A stretch of DNA of 64,000 bases from Branchiostoma floridae. Lineage: Eukaryota > Chordata > Leptocardii > Amphioxiformes > Branchiostomatidae. Within the stretch, counting starts at the first letter, position 1; the number at the start of each line of letters is the position of its first letter. Where the stretch lies: assembly GCF_000003815.2 (NCBI RefSeq), contig NC_049985.1, positions 2,173,645-2,237,644 on the forward strand, given 5' to 3'. Shown piece after piece: positions 13,301 through 28,300 of the stretch. Below the pieces are notes generated by a model that did no database searches, was not told the origin of the DNA, and saw only the letters and a list, made by a program, of their open reading frames with translations. The position numbers and the translations under genes are program-made.

Positions 13301-16300
13301 AAGGCCAGTACGTCGTGGAAAAAAAATTGTGCAATAGGACAAAAATAACCAACTATTCATATATTAGAATTATTTGTAATGACAGAAAACTGTTATGAGT
13401 ATCATCGTCGAGATCGAAGATACCAGGAAATGCTCCTATTAGGCCGGCACTTGCTGCTATGTCCTGCGTGGTGCATGTTGTGTCCATAGAGGGATTGCTT
13501 TGATAGTGGAGAATGCAGAGCCGCATGCTTGTCATATCACAGGCAGGGAGTAGACTGATTGACGACGACGGCTTCTGGCATGGGGATACTGGAAATGCAG
13601 AAATGTTCGCGGCGGTTTTATGTTTGTGTATTTCGTGGTGCCAATTCACAGCAATCTTAAAACCACTGCAAACATTTATCCATAGCAGTAAGAGACTACA
13701 CGCTGCTACCACAAACTTAAAACCACCACGAACAGTCCCTTTTCTGCTACCGCGAAATTAAATCCCCACGACCTTAAATGCATTTACAGTACTCCCCTGC
13801 CCCTACACTGTACAAACAGTTGATCATTTGTCAATGAATTAAACACACAAACTGTTGTTTGTCTGTTTGTAAATAGAGTGATTGTATTACCTTTTGATCA
13901 CTGTAAATGCATTTATGTTCGCAGGGATTTAATTTCACGGTAGCGGGGAAAAAGGACTTTTCGCGGTGGTTTTAAGTTCGCGGTAGCACCATGCATTGTA
14001 GTCTCTTACTGCCATGAAAAAATGTTCGCGGTTGTTTTAAGTTCGTGGTGAAGCGGCCACTACAAATCCGCAAACATTAAACCACCGCGAATGTTTCTGC
14101 ATTTACAGTACTTCCCTGCCCCTGCACTGAACAAACAGTTGATCATTTGTCAATGAATTAAACACACAAACTGTTGTTAGTCTGTTTGTAAATACACTTT
14201 GTATAATAATATTTACCTTTTGATTAATACAACAGTTGGAGTCAGCATCCAACTGATACTGGGAGGGTTAGTTTCCATATTGCACTTCATCATTGTATTT
14301 CATCGTCTACTTGATATTGTATAAAATTGTGTTTTTATTTGTTTTTGCACAAGATAGCAGTGGTGCAAGATGACCCATTTGATATTAATTCCACCACTAG
14401 CTTCCTTGCTTTACAAATAATCTAGGCCAACATTTTATGGTAATACTATGATCATTATATTGTCAAGGATGAATAGTTAGTCGCAATTTTTTTCTTTAGA
14501 AATTTAAACATGTATTATATACTTCCAGAATCCAGGTGGCCAGAATCATGTATACCAATTTATCAATACTTTTTAAAAAGATGCCTCTAAAAAGTCAGTT
14601 ACTGTAGCTATCTGTTCTAAAATTAGTTTTCTGTTGTATGGTGCATTTGAAGCACTTTTTCTTCATAAATCATAAGAGAAAAAGAATGGGTAGATCTACT
14701 TCATACCAAAGTTGCATTTTCTTCTCTAGAATTCACAATGTCCTTCCTTCCTTCTCTTCTGTCCCATAGATGTAACTCGATCTGACCATTAATATGCTTG
14801 TGGTGCTTTCGGATTTACAGAATTTCCTGCTTTCCCCCCTGGGACCGCTCTTTCCATGTCTTGAATACGCCGAGTTGATGGATTGTCAGAAGGAGGTCAA
14901 AAGGAGATCCTTCCTGACCTCCTTATTTGTCAAGACACAATCTTAAGTAGCTCTCAGAGGAAGACAGAATGACTCTCTGCCTGGCTCTAATAGAAATCCT
15001 TGTTTACACCATTTTTGTAGGTGGTAGAATTTGTCAAATGAAAATATTTTCTGCCTGTCCCTGATAGATGCAATGGCTGAGTGGGTAGAGGATTCTCCAT
15101 ACCAAGTCATTTGGACAGAAATTTGCTTGTGAATGGGACAGAAAAAAAAAACATCCGTCCAAAAAATCTCAACTCCATGACATGAAAATGTATTTTCAAA
15201 ACTTAGTGATATATCTAACAAGGAAAATCAACAACATGGGCTCACAAACAATGAGTGGGACGGAAATAAAATTCAAAGCTAGAGACAGACTTGCCGTGAA
15301 GGTATTACATTTTGTACTTCCCATATTGTCAGTGTTAATTTCAATCCTTCAATGCTTGACAGGTGGATATTAGAATTCCCCTACATGTGTTTCCTCCCGT
15401 GGGCTTGATGCTTTTGTCATCTGATTTTCCACCTGAGTGCTCACCTGTACAGATCACACCTGTCGTAGCACACCTGTCGAAGGTGGGCACAGCTGTAGGG
15501 GGAACCATTGGCAGTGTGTTACATGATGAGCCCCATTAGAATGGACTGATAAAAGATACTGTAAATGCAGAAACTTTGTTCGCTTCCCCGCGAACTTAAA
15601 ACCACCACGAACGTTTTTCGATGGCAGTAAGAGGCTATAGTGCATGGTGCTACCGCGAACTTAAGACCACCACGAAATTAAATCAATGCGTACTTAAATG
15701 CATTTACAGTATACAATCATGTACAGCACTGCACATCGTTGCATCTTTAACATATCGCAGCTTTGGACACAGAAAACAGGAACAATACAGTAGAAGCCAT
15801 TTAATAGCACAGCCTATTTGCCAGCATATTTCACGCAATTATCCGACTGGTGCAATAATGCAAAGTTATCCAGCTGGACCGCACTGGTTTGGGATTTTTG
15901 GAATTCCATGCAGTTAACAGAAGTGTACTTTAATCCATTGTGAAATTGACTAGCTTCTACTGTATAAAGTCAAACCTGCACAAGTGACCACCTCTACTGA
16001 CTATGTATAAAGACCATTGTTAGTAGTACTTTTTGCCCTATTTTGGTTTTAGGTAATTTTTCCCATTGACACAAGCATTAAAAATCCTGTCTATAGTAAC
16101 TACCTGTCCACATAGACCAGAGTTTGTCAGTCTCCATAGTTGTCTTCTTGGGCAGGTTTGACTGTATAGCATTCCTACTTTGAGCAGGGAGGAAATTGAA
16201 TTTAGTCCTCTGGCTTTCCATTTTTGAAATGTAACAATGAAACTTTGTTATCAACATTCTACCTTGTCCTGATACCTTTGAACAACTCCCAATCACATCC

Positions 16301-19300
16301 TATTTTGGTAACAATAGATAAACAGGGCCTTTACAAAACACCTATTGTTACATGACTTCCTGTGTCTGTCCATGGTGCTGAATGGGTAACATCTGAACCT
16401 CAAAACTGTGAATAACAATGGCTCTGTCACACTCTGGTATACAGGAATTACTAGTAGTTTGCTACTAGTCAATGTAAACTTAATGGCCTGCAGTAAGTGC
16501 AGATTAACCTTTGTTTTTAAGGAATCAAGGAATCAAACTTTATTTAATCGAACTTGGCAGTCAAAAATTCAGACTGAATTGTGCCGATTGTACAAATAAA
16601 TTCCAACAAGTTAAAACTGCAAATTCACTGGCAATTAAAATCAGGAGATAGGTGGAATACATTTTTAAAACCATTTCGTGTATCAGATAAAATCTCTTCA
16701 CGACGTACATTCCGACACAACAACATCAGCCTGCTAGCCTATTAAATCTCACTTATAGCAGCCTGCCAAACATCTGGTCACCCTCCTAGAAGGGGCCAGT
16801 AACAGCCCTGGACAGCAGAGTTTGTGTTACACAGAGTACTTGCCTGCCACTGCTGGATAAAAGTTGAAGGGAAAGTTTTGTGTTTCAAAAAGTGTTCCCA
16901 AACTTCCCAAAGTTTTATCTTCACATGCTTCATATAAACTAAAAGCAAAGTTGTGTATCTCTGCACATAGCCTTGACCGTGAAACGCAGCTTAATCAAAC
17001 AAGATAGAACTTTGTTGTTGGCCTTGACAATGAACTTCAGAACAAGCTACCTGCCACCATTGGATAAAACTTGAAAGTTTTGCGTTTCAAAAAGCCGAAA
17101 ACTTCCCAAAGTCTTAATGATAACCTTCATGCTTCATGTAAACTAAAAGCAAATTGCACATAGCCTTGACAGTGAACTGTAGGTTAATCAAACAATAATT
17201 ATAGAAACTGTATTGTTAATCTCATTAGATGGCCTTGACAATGACCCTTAGGTTAATGAAACAACAGACTGCTCCATTAGGTATCCTCAAGGCTACAGTG
17301 GATTCCTCTGCGCTTATCCTTGACTTCTATCCCGGTTTTTGGGCCACTCGTGTCTTCAACTTTCCATTTCGATGTCTGTGTTACCTTCTAGTGGATAAGG
17401 CTGTGTTGATTTGATTATTTGGTTGATGTTCGTGTGCGCATTAAGTTTTGTCCGTTTCCAAAAAGAATGAAATTTTGACCATACTATAAATTGTACACAG
17501 CAGCTATATTTGTACAAAATGAGCAAATGTATTCCATAAATTGAAAAAAAGGATACTAATGTTGAAGACTGCTAATGTCAATTCCAAAGTCAAAGAAAAA
17601 TATGACAATGAAGAATAATTGGTATTACCATAGTCTGTGTTTAGTCATTTGTTTATAAACCTTAAGCATCCTGACCACTTTGATTTCAAGTTGTTGTTTT
17701 TTTGCCAAATTTTTCTCTCTTTTTTCAAATGCTCTCATAAAGTTAGGGATTTCCAAAGGATATCATCCATACAATCAAGTCAACATGGCCTAACTTGTTG
17801 TCTTTATAAGGAATGTTAATCAAGACAACTACAAGGCTCATCAAGCACTCAAGGTGTGAGAAAAAAAAGTGACCAGAATAGATTTATCAACCCACTGCAC
17901 AAAATTACAATCACCATTTCTAGGAAGGGGATCTGCTTTATAATGTGTTGACTTACAGTAGCTTGAGCTCACTTCCTGTTATCTTTTCTCCATCCCAAAG
18001 TAACAACCCGTGACTAATTTTGTAAGGATTGCTCTGAACGCCCATTCAAAGAACTACGCTTGAAGAGCAGTAAATCTGCAAACGTTAATGTTTTGGGAAA
18101 CTTATAATTAGACAGGGTGGGGATCGGGAGCTAATGGTGCATAGCAAATGGTGGAATAATAATAGAGCTGCATCTGTTAGAGTCTCCTGCATAACAAAAT
18201 GGTACATTACATAACGTAGTAGAATGAATGTGAAGGTATTGTAAGGTACGTTAATTTCTTTGGTGATTTCTGAGGTACATCCCGGCAATAAATCTGTGGC
18301 GCAGCATGAAATCAGAGCGCTGTGTCTAAAAGAGGGAAGCCACTTGTAGGAGGGAGGCGTACAATGTGTATGTGAATGGATGGGTTGTTGTTTGGAGATG
18401 TGATGTGCATGGATAATGCGTGTGATCTTCGGGTTAGAATGTTCCAGAAGTGATGTTACGCATGTCCGTTCAAAGTTTGGTCTTGGTTGTGGACAGTTGT
18501 TGGCAGTTATTAGTTTCTTGGAAGGTCATCAACCACATGCATGCAGCTGTCATATGGACATACTTGAGTCTTGCTTGTGGTGATCTTCAAGTAATGATCT
18601 TGAAGTAATGATTGTACTTTCATTCACAAATTCTACACTCAACAAAGTAAAGTTCACATTGTCAGTTGAAAGAGTCTGCAGGCTTTCCTATCTATAATGT
18701 TCAGTTGTCTGAGTCATAGCCAGTATTTTACTATACAGACTGACACATCTAGATCAACTCTGCTCTACATGCTATACATTACTTAGTATACTTACATGTA
18801 CTTACTTAGGCTGGGTTACTAGAGCTTCTTTGTACTCCAAGAATATTTTTACAGAATCTGTTCTAGATTATTTAGATTTGACAGTTATCATTCAGATAAT
18901 CTGGATTGAAATTATCATTTATCAAAATTATCTAAGTTGCATTTTCTATTTTCGTTATCACTTTTATTATTTTCTTAGTCTTAGATAGTCAACGGGCCAA
19001 ACTTTCAGTATCTTTCCATGTTAAATATATACACAGATGTTTGGAAATAGTTACAAGATACCAAACAGCAGCGGTTCCGTCCATATTTACCAATGTCCTG
19101 GTGGTGAAAAATGCTTCCGCCCTTGCCAGGAAACCTTGTGACACGCTGGCCGCTCGCCAAGTGCATTACAGCATACAGCAGGGCATGTTTGGGGGAGGGG
19201 GGCAGAAAGTGTTTTTACGTCGGACATTTCTTCTATGAACAAATTTATTCTTCTGCCGATCTGCCGATAGCACTGGTCAGGGCTGCAGGGATTCCCTCAT

Positions 19301-22300
19301 GCACACAGCCGACATGTTTCTGCATGATCAGCATGTTTTGGCTTACAATGTTAATAGGGACTTGAAAAATTGTTCATATAAAAATTGTATTACAAAACGT
19401 CAGCATGGCGTCTTATTTTCTCTCAATGATAACACTTACTTTGTAATGTCATAGTGACATCAGTCAATTTTTTCATTTTTTGCCACAATGGGAATCGGCT
19501 GACGGATAAAAATTGCTAGAACCCTGGGGAGGGGGGCACAAATTCTCTGTCTGTGAATTCTATCATGCCTGGACTAGGGATTGTCTCATGATCAAGGTTT
19601 TAGATGTTAGATAGCAGTTGAGTGCTTTAAAGAATCCACCATACATGTACTTATTGATAGAGATCTAGGCGTATACCCCAATGTGTGCTACCAAAAGCTA
19701 TCAATTGTGAGCTTATAGCCTATCCCTTAATACCAGTAATAATCTTTGGTTATTTGGATAGCCTTGGCTGCATGTCACTATTACAAAAATAGAATTCCTA
19801 AACAGTTATAGATGCAGTCCATCCTGCAGTAATGTACATAGAATATAAGATATGCATTGTACTCCTTGATATGTTGATATATCAGATACATTGCAGACAA
19901 GAAAAAATTATCAATACCCTTTTATGTTATTGTCTTTGTGTGTTTTCTACAAGTATCTTATGCCTTTGGTCATGAGTTTTGAAATAAATATTTATTTTTG
20001 TAACAAAAATACATTGAACTTAGGTGGTACTGGTGTCACTGCAAGGACAGACACATACAAGTATGGTACATGTATATTTATAACATGAAAACATATTGCA
20101 ACTGCAGCTTTGATATATTTTGAGGGGAAAGGAAAGGAAATGAAGGTTAAAAGTGTCAATCATTGGCAGGGTGATACCAATGTCACCAGGTTGATATATG
20201 CATGTGGGGTAGGGAAGAACAGTTATCTGTGTAATGGGTTTGATATATGGACATCAATTTCCTTTCCACTGAAAGAGACATAGTTTCACGGATTAGAATA
20301 ATGCAGAATCTACGTCTGTAAATACATTTAAGTTCGCAGGGATTTACTTTTGCAGTAGTGGAAAAATTTCGCAGTGGTTTTAAGTTCGCGGTAGGGCCAT
20401 AGTCTATGGTCTCATACTATAATGGAAAAATGTTCATGGTGGTTTTAAGTTTGCGGTGAAGTGTCCACCGCGAAAACCGCGAATATAAAACCACCGTGAA
20501 CATTTCTGCATTTACATTATTACAGTAACTAAAGTAAAACTAGAATTGGACTTGCAACAGTTATCTCTATACATGTAGCTTGCATAGTCCAGTGGTTAAC
20601 AACCCCACCTCTGCCAGTTGTTCACCCAACATGCATGCTACTGGAAAGGGTTGCAGTCTTTACAATAGAACTTTTTTTATGTGACGTGCTGTTCCTTGTA
20701 TCTTTATCTGTATCTTCTGTAATTTTGTACATAGCTGTATAATAGCTGCCCTTCAACGTAATTACAAATGTACACACTCAGATTTGTCAAAAAAAGCTGG
20801 GGGAATTTCCGAGGCTTTGGGGGGGATTTGATTTTGAAGGAAGCCTTTCGCTGCCTGTATACCATGAATCTCAAATTGTTTTTTTTGTGTGCTGCCTGTA
20901 TCAAAAGGTTTGATTACTGCAGCTGCCAAAAATCTTGCTGCTGATATCACAATCGGATCACTGTATAAGGGTAAATTGCTCTCAGACCGCTAAAAATTTC
21001 GACTGAAAATTTATTAGAGTACATCATTTTGATACCGGATACATGTGCGGTTTATGTAACGTAGCATACACTGCCGATAAGGGTGACGCACGGAACATGG
21101 TTGTAATGCCGGCTGGATACTAAAATGTAAAACAGCCACTGTGGATACTTTGTACAACATACAGTGGCCAAGCTAGTGTGGGACAGCTTTCAGTCATAGA
21201 ACATGTAGATGATGATTTCAAACATAGATTAAACTAGAAATTGTCTCATGATGGTTGTCTAATTCAAGAGTTATGGCTTACAGGAGTAATTCAAATGTCA
21301 AAATCTAGCCTTTCTTCACCTTTATGGCATTATAACTTTTCCTCCAGTCACCATAAGTCTTGTTCTAAAATATAACTGTAGGGTAGGCTGATCTTAGACT
21401 ATATATCATTTTGATAGTTATCGGATATGGTTTATGTATTGTAAAGTACACTGCCGATATGGGTGGCGCACTGAGCATGGTTGTAATGCTGCTTAGATAC
21501 TTGGTACAACAGTGGCCATGGCAATGTGAACAATGTAGACAGTGGCATGTGTGTCCTGATACTGGAGACAAGCTATCACATAGTACATAAACATGTTGGT
21601 CTGGCTGTCAGATGGTATCATAGATAGCTCCATTGTTATATAACATATAGAAATTGTCTCCATTCTTCAGAATGAAGAACTCTTGAGTTTTCTGTTGAGT
21701 GTTTGCACAAATTGTACTGGCTTCCCAGATGGGTAACAACAATTTTGAATCAGCAAACATTAAAATCTTGACACGTCAATTTCCAAAGGTCATTTCAACT
21801 CTACAAGTGCACAATCATGATGCACAGTTATTTTTATGATCATACTTTCATGATGTCGTATCATTTTGCCTGTATCACTTATATGTGAAACAAATCAAAT
21901 GCTGTTGTATATTGCAGAAGTTATTCCTAAATTGTAAATGGTCAGTATTGCAATTATACCAACTGAACATAAACAATTCAGATTTTGAATATGATTGAAA
22001 GAACAATAAAGAATAATTCTTTATGTATGAAATTCATTGAGCGATTTGTCAACATTTTTGTTCACTTGTGATCAGTAGTCAGAGCCTTTGGTGGACAATG
22101 GGTGTAATCAAAATGCTACTTGGTCAATTCCTGCACAGTTGTCCTAATTCTTCCTGCCTATAACATTCATCTCAAAGGCTTCAGTGTCCATATGTCACCG
22201 TTAGGTCCTGTTATTATGCATGTAGAGCACCGCTGCTGCTGCCCAGCATAACGCTTAGTAGTGACCACCTTTGGACTATATGAGCAATGCTGACAGAATG

Positions 22301-25300
22301 GGGACAATGGCTGCTCTACATAACAGGTCGATAACAGGGAGAAGTAATATGGTTGGGAGGGATGGAGGGGAATACAAAACAATACTGGTCACTTCGGTAA
22401 ATAATTTCATCAGGATGGCAGAACACAGAATATTAGAGTTTCCTTTTGTATAACTGTAATCTTTCTCACCTGCTTACATTTCGATGCATATTAGACAGCT
22501 TAGAAGCTCTGAGGAAGATAGGCATTGAAACATGAGCAGATGAGAGACATTACTGGTTATGCAAATGTAAACTGCAATATCAAGTAGGGGTAACTTTTGA
22601 TTTTTCTATTTATTAATCTCCAGACAAGTGGGTAACCCCTTCAACTTATTGGGAGTTGATTTCCAAGGGGGCCCACTTAATACATGAATAACAAAACAAC
22701 ATGTGTTACATTCAGTTAGAGTAGAAGACAACCAGAGAACAACAAACAAAAGAAGAAAACAAAAGATTTGAAAAAGAACAGGAAACTTTGGACCTTAACT
22801 AGCTTTTGAAGTCAAATTTCTCCATACGTATGTATTATTATACAGTAGGGATTGTGATTTGTCAGAATCTGCAAATTTGCCGATAGAAATCCTGATCTGA
22901 GTTTGGACTGGAAAGACAGTCAGGACTTTCCAACTTTGATTCATGTCACTACAGTTTGTGGATCAATAAATTGACTTGAAATTCATGACTTGTGAATGGA
23001 GACTAGCCAAACACATTCCTTGCTTCCTAATGTTGTTTTCAGAAACTTCAAACTTTTGTTATACCTGCAGAATGCTTGATAATCACAAATGCAGGATTTC
23101 CCTGTCTATGTCCATGGTGCTGAAACAATGATCCTTATTTTCCATTGACTATGGAAAACCATTATACAGTCAAACCTGCCCAAGTTGACCACTCAGGGGA
23201 CTGATAGAATCGGTTGACCACAGGATTCTTTATGCTCGTGTCAGTAGGAAAAGTTGTATGTGTATGTGTATGGGACCACCAAAATGTGGTCCCATTGGCC
23301 ATGTGGTCCTTATGAAGAGGTGGTCACTTTTGCAGGTTTGATTGTATATCAATGGCCAGCTATATGGTCCTCATGTAGAGGTGGTGTCAATGGTCAGGTG
23401 TTCCTTATGTAGATGTGGTAACTTGTACAGGTTTGACTGTATATCAACTTGTACAGGTTTGACTGTATATCAACTTGTACAGGTTTGACTGTATATCAAC
23501 TTGTACAGGTTTGACTGTATATCAACTTGTACAGGTTTGACTGTATATCAACTTGTACTGGTTTGATTGTATAGCAATTGCTAGGTGAACCTTATGTAGG
23601 GGTGGTAACTTGCACAGGTTTAACTGTATAGTATACACTCATTGTCTCTGTCCTCGGTGCTAGAAAAGCCTTCCACTGACTGACAGCTGTGGTGTGCACG
23701 TGAAGACTATCAGAAATGACTCACTGTCCACTGTAACATAATATAGTAAATTGGAGTGTGACAGTCCTTAACAGTCTACATATAATGAGGTTAGCTTGAG
23801 CAGATTAGCCAGATTGCAGGTACCTGTTAATTAGTCTGGGGTGGTAATTAGCTAATGATTCAGACTGTGATTTGCCTAATGGTATTACAAGAAGGCACAT
23901 TACATTATGGAATGTTGTTATGGGGTCCTTTGATTGGACAATATTTGTCTTACAGTACCCAAATTATAGCATATGTTTCCTCTAAACTTATACATAGACT
24001 ATCACATACAAAGACTATCACAATGGTCAATATTTCAGCAGTGCATTAAGCAATAACTTGGATAGGCTTTTGGCATTACATGTTATCATGCTTAAACTAA
24101 TACTTGAAACATCACAAATATTTTGTTATCTCACTGTGATACTATGTTGACAGTTTCTTCCAGTATAACTGTGTATATATCACAGGAGAGATGTCGATCC
24201 AGTAGAATCGTCGATTCTCCTAGGAGAGATCTCGATCGGAGCTNNNNNNNNNNNNNNNNNNNNNNNNNNNNNNNNNNNNNNNNNNNNNNNNNNNNNNNNN
24301 NNNNNNNNNNNNNNNNNNNNNNNNNNNNNNNNNNNNNNNNNNNNNNNNNNNNNNNNNNNNNNNNNNNNNNNNNNNNNNNNNNNNNNNNNNNNNNNNNNNN
24401 NNNNNNNNNNNNNNNNNNNNNNNNNNNNNNNNNNNNNNNNNNNNNNNNNNNNNNNNNNNNNNNNNNNNNNNNNNNNNNNNNNNNNNNNNNNNNNNNNNNN
24501 NNNNNNNNNNNNNNNNNNNNNNNNNNNNNNNNNNNNNNNNNNNNNNNNNNNNNNNNNNNNNNNNNNNNNNNNNNNNNNNNNNNNNNNNNNNNNNNNNNNN
24601 NNNNNNNNNNNNNNNNNNNNNNNNNNNNNNNNNNNNNNNNNNNNNNNNNNNNNNNNNNNNNNNNNNNNNNNNNNNNNNNNNNNNNNNNNNNNNNNNNNNN
24701 NNNNNNNNNNNNNNNNNNNNNNNNNNNNNNNNNNNNNNNNNNNNNNNNNNNNNNNNNNNNNNNNNNNNNNNNNNNNNNNNNNNNNNNNNNNNNNNNNNNN
24801 NNNNNNNNNNNNNNNNNNNNNNNNNNNNNNNNNNNNNNNNNNNNNNNNNNNNNNNNNNNNNNNNNNNNNNNNNNNNNNNNNNNNNNNNNNNNNNNNNNNN
24901 NNNNNNNNNNNNNNNNNNNNNNNNNNNNNNNNNNNNNNNNNNNNNNNNNNNNNNNNNNNNNNNNNNNNNNNNNNNNNNNNNNNNNNNNNNNNNNNNNNNN
25001 NNNNNNNNNNTATCATTTGAGTTTGGATCGGAGCTGGTCCTAGGGCCAACTCCGATCGGGGTCTCTCCTAGTAGAATCGCCGATTCTCCTAGGAGAGATC
25101 CCGATCGCAGTCTGTTTCCAATATCTTAGCATCATTTGAGTTTGGATCGGAGTTGGCCCTAGGAGAGACCCCGATCGCAATCTATACTAGTAGAATCGTC
25201 GATTCTCCTAGGAGAGACCCCGATCAGAGCTGGCCCTAGGACCAGATCCGATCGAGATCTCTCCTAGGAGAATCGACGACTCTACTGGATCGACATCTCT

Positions 25301-28300
25301 CCTGTGACATATATATAGCAGGGATCACATTCATTCAACTTGACATTGGGCCAGAATCCAGCAGACAAGTTTTTTACAGAATCTTACACTATATGTACAC
25401 AATGTACAGTATGCACACATGTTCGTGTGTATTTGATATCAGTTGACTCTATGTATGAACAAGGGCTGTCTCCAGCTTAAATTCTTTTCCATCCCAATCA
25501 TTGTTTGAATGTTTGGTAGCCCATGTTATTTTTATTGGTTGTTTATCTGTCATTTTGAGCTTTGTCATGAAGTTCAGATAGTTTTGGATGCATTGGGTGA
25601 AATCTTTGTCCATCCCAAGAAGCAAATTTCCAAATCCATTGTTTCTGGAGATCACACTTAGAACTTCACATTCTTCCAGATTTTACCAAATCTCACAGTT
25701 CATGTACTGTATGTGGATTTGTGCATGCAAACAGTACAATTTGATACTATCTTCCTCAGTGCATGAACATGTAGTCTGTGAATGTTACGGTCTGTGTGCA
25801 TCTGTTGACAAAGGAGACCATCTGGTGACTTTTTGCATGAAGCCACATAAACTATGCTTACATCAAAATGTTAATTGAATTACACATCCTAACGTAATCC
25901 ATGATAATCTTAGGGTGTGTGTGCAGGGATAGGCCATTTACCCTAATGCACAAATTAACACACAAAAGATACACAAAAGATACAATAGGATGTGACATGT
26001 TAGGACTTCTGAGGTTTGCGGGAATTGGAATAATTCTGTTTGGAAAACACATGGGGTCACAAACATTACCTTAATGTACCTTAATTTTACAGATTGATTC
26101 ACGACTGGCTTCTGTAGGATTTGGGACACGGTGAAATTAGGGTTGCCCCTAGGGCATATGCACGGACTTAGATGGATAAATCTGGATTTGAATACCGTTT
26201 GACCAGCATTTTGCAGGCTAAGGTAGATTTGCATTTGGTACTGGCAATACCAGTGCTGGTACTTTTTTGGTGTTGTTTTATGTGGTTTGTTTGTTTGTAA
26301 AATACAACAATAGTTTAAAATTATACCTGCTTAAATTACTGCAAAAAAAGGAAAAATTTTACCTTCATGTCAAAATTGAGATATAGCTTCAATTACTGCA
26401 AAAAAAAAGACTTTTTACCTCCATAAGGTATACTTTTTAGCTCTCTTTTTGGTCTGTAGGGTTGTATTTCTACAGCAACAACTTAAGAACCTTTGAATGG
26501 ATTGTTATTATATTTGGCATCTGGATGTGTGTATCACAAAGGTCAAAGTTGAATTTGGCCCTCCTAGCAGCTATTCTTGGTACTGCAGTAGACGTTATTA
26601 TATCTTATTCTGCGCATGTCTTTGTTATTCATGTAATACCATATTTAGTCATACCATGTCTTGTCAGTAGAGTATTCTTTCAATTGATGCACATTTATTT
26701 TATTTACCACAGTGCTGCTTAATATATTTGACTTCAAAATTGAATTTAGACTTCAGCCTTTCAGATTAACTAACTGGTCTTTTACACGCAGATGTTTCAT
26801 TTGGATAATGGCACAAATTCCCTTTTTTTGCCCCCAGTTCATCAAGTTGATTTTGTTCCAGACGTGCCTTTCCCCCTGCATGCGCACTCCACTTAATACT
26901 TTATCTGTATTGATAAGTCTGGTATTTAGTACCCCCTGTAGACAAGTTGATACAATTTTAGAAGGACTCCCTTCTAGAGTCATCACTCACATCTGGCTGA
27001 TTGTCAGCCCCCCTGTTGCTAATTTGATATATCTCGAAGATTTCACTGATACTATTGGACACACATATACAGTCTGACATAAATGGATATAACACTAATA
27101 GGCAGTTGGTGCAATGCTGTAGTGCATATAAGCATAAGGGTTGATGAAGCTCCTTGATGAATGTGACCGGTCATTTGCTGAAACCCTGCAGTTACTTGAA
27201 GTTTGTCCCTCACAAGGACAAAGAGTTGTTTGCTTTACCTACAATGTAAGAAAGTGAAGTACAGTTAAACCTGCCCAAAAAGACCACTTAGAGGATTGCT
27301 GAAGTCTGGTCTATGTTGACAGGTGGTCACTGTAGACTTAATGCTTGGGTCTATGGGAAAAGTCATCTAAGGGATCACCAAAACATGATCACATTGGCAT
27401 ACAAATGTACATGTAGATGGGTTTATGCAGAGGTGGTCAAAGTTTGACCAAATGATGTCTGCCCATCTCAGATTGCCTTGTTTGTATTGGTGACACTGCA
27501 CAATATATGTTTGCTACAACCTCAGAGACAGTTCTCAATGGGCAAAACTTCAGAGCCAAAGTTTTTTAGCAAAACTATGTAACAAAAGTTGTCATCAGAT
27601 AATACCAAATTGAATACATTAAGTGACACTGTAAAAAAAGAGTGTCCTAACCATTCAACATTGCTGCTAGTGCCAAAATATATTACATATTACATATTAC
27701 ATATTACAGATGTATCCATTTTAGAATAGTTGATAGATTTGTCAGATTTAGTTCCTGACATCCAGCTTTAGGAACCCCTGCGAAGATGTCAACTGTTTCC
27801 TTCCGCTGTCTGCCCTTGCACAGCACATCAGACTTAACTGTCCCTGTAGACCACACTGTCATTTCCGCTTCTGTCCTTTCATCAAAACCACGTTCTGTGG
27901 GGAAATAACACCACCATTTCTGACACGTGATTTCTTACTCTCGGATGTACGATGCATGACCTAAAACAGTGCTCCATGTTGCTGATGAATAACTTCTAGC
28001 CTCTACCAGACTCCAGAGGTGCTAGAAAAATAGACTAAGTTTCAAGCCAAAGTTGTTAGCCAGGCACAGAAGTTCATTTTGCAACCTAGGGCAAAAATGA
28101 ACTTCAGATCTATGACCAACTACATGTAACTCCTCTGGCATATCATTCACTCAATATGGTCAATTTCTAGCAGCCTGTGAAGTCTGGTAGAGACTAGATA
28201 AATGAGACTTTGAAGCTCTCTTTCTATCAGCACAATGCATACATGTATTTCATAACCATTGTATTATTTCATATATCCATTCATTTGTTTTGATTTTCTG

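Noticed and set aside
24123-25049. Long ORFs on both strands across the N run
   Set aside because: They exist only because N positions carry no stop codons.
26462-27077. Overlapping hydrophobic ORFs of 86 and 121 codons
   Set aside because: AT-rich intron sequence can give hydrophobic frames; no start context, domain or splice support.
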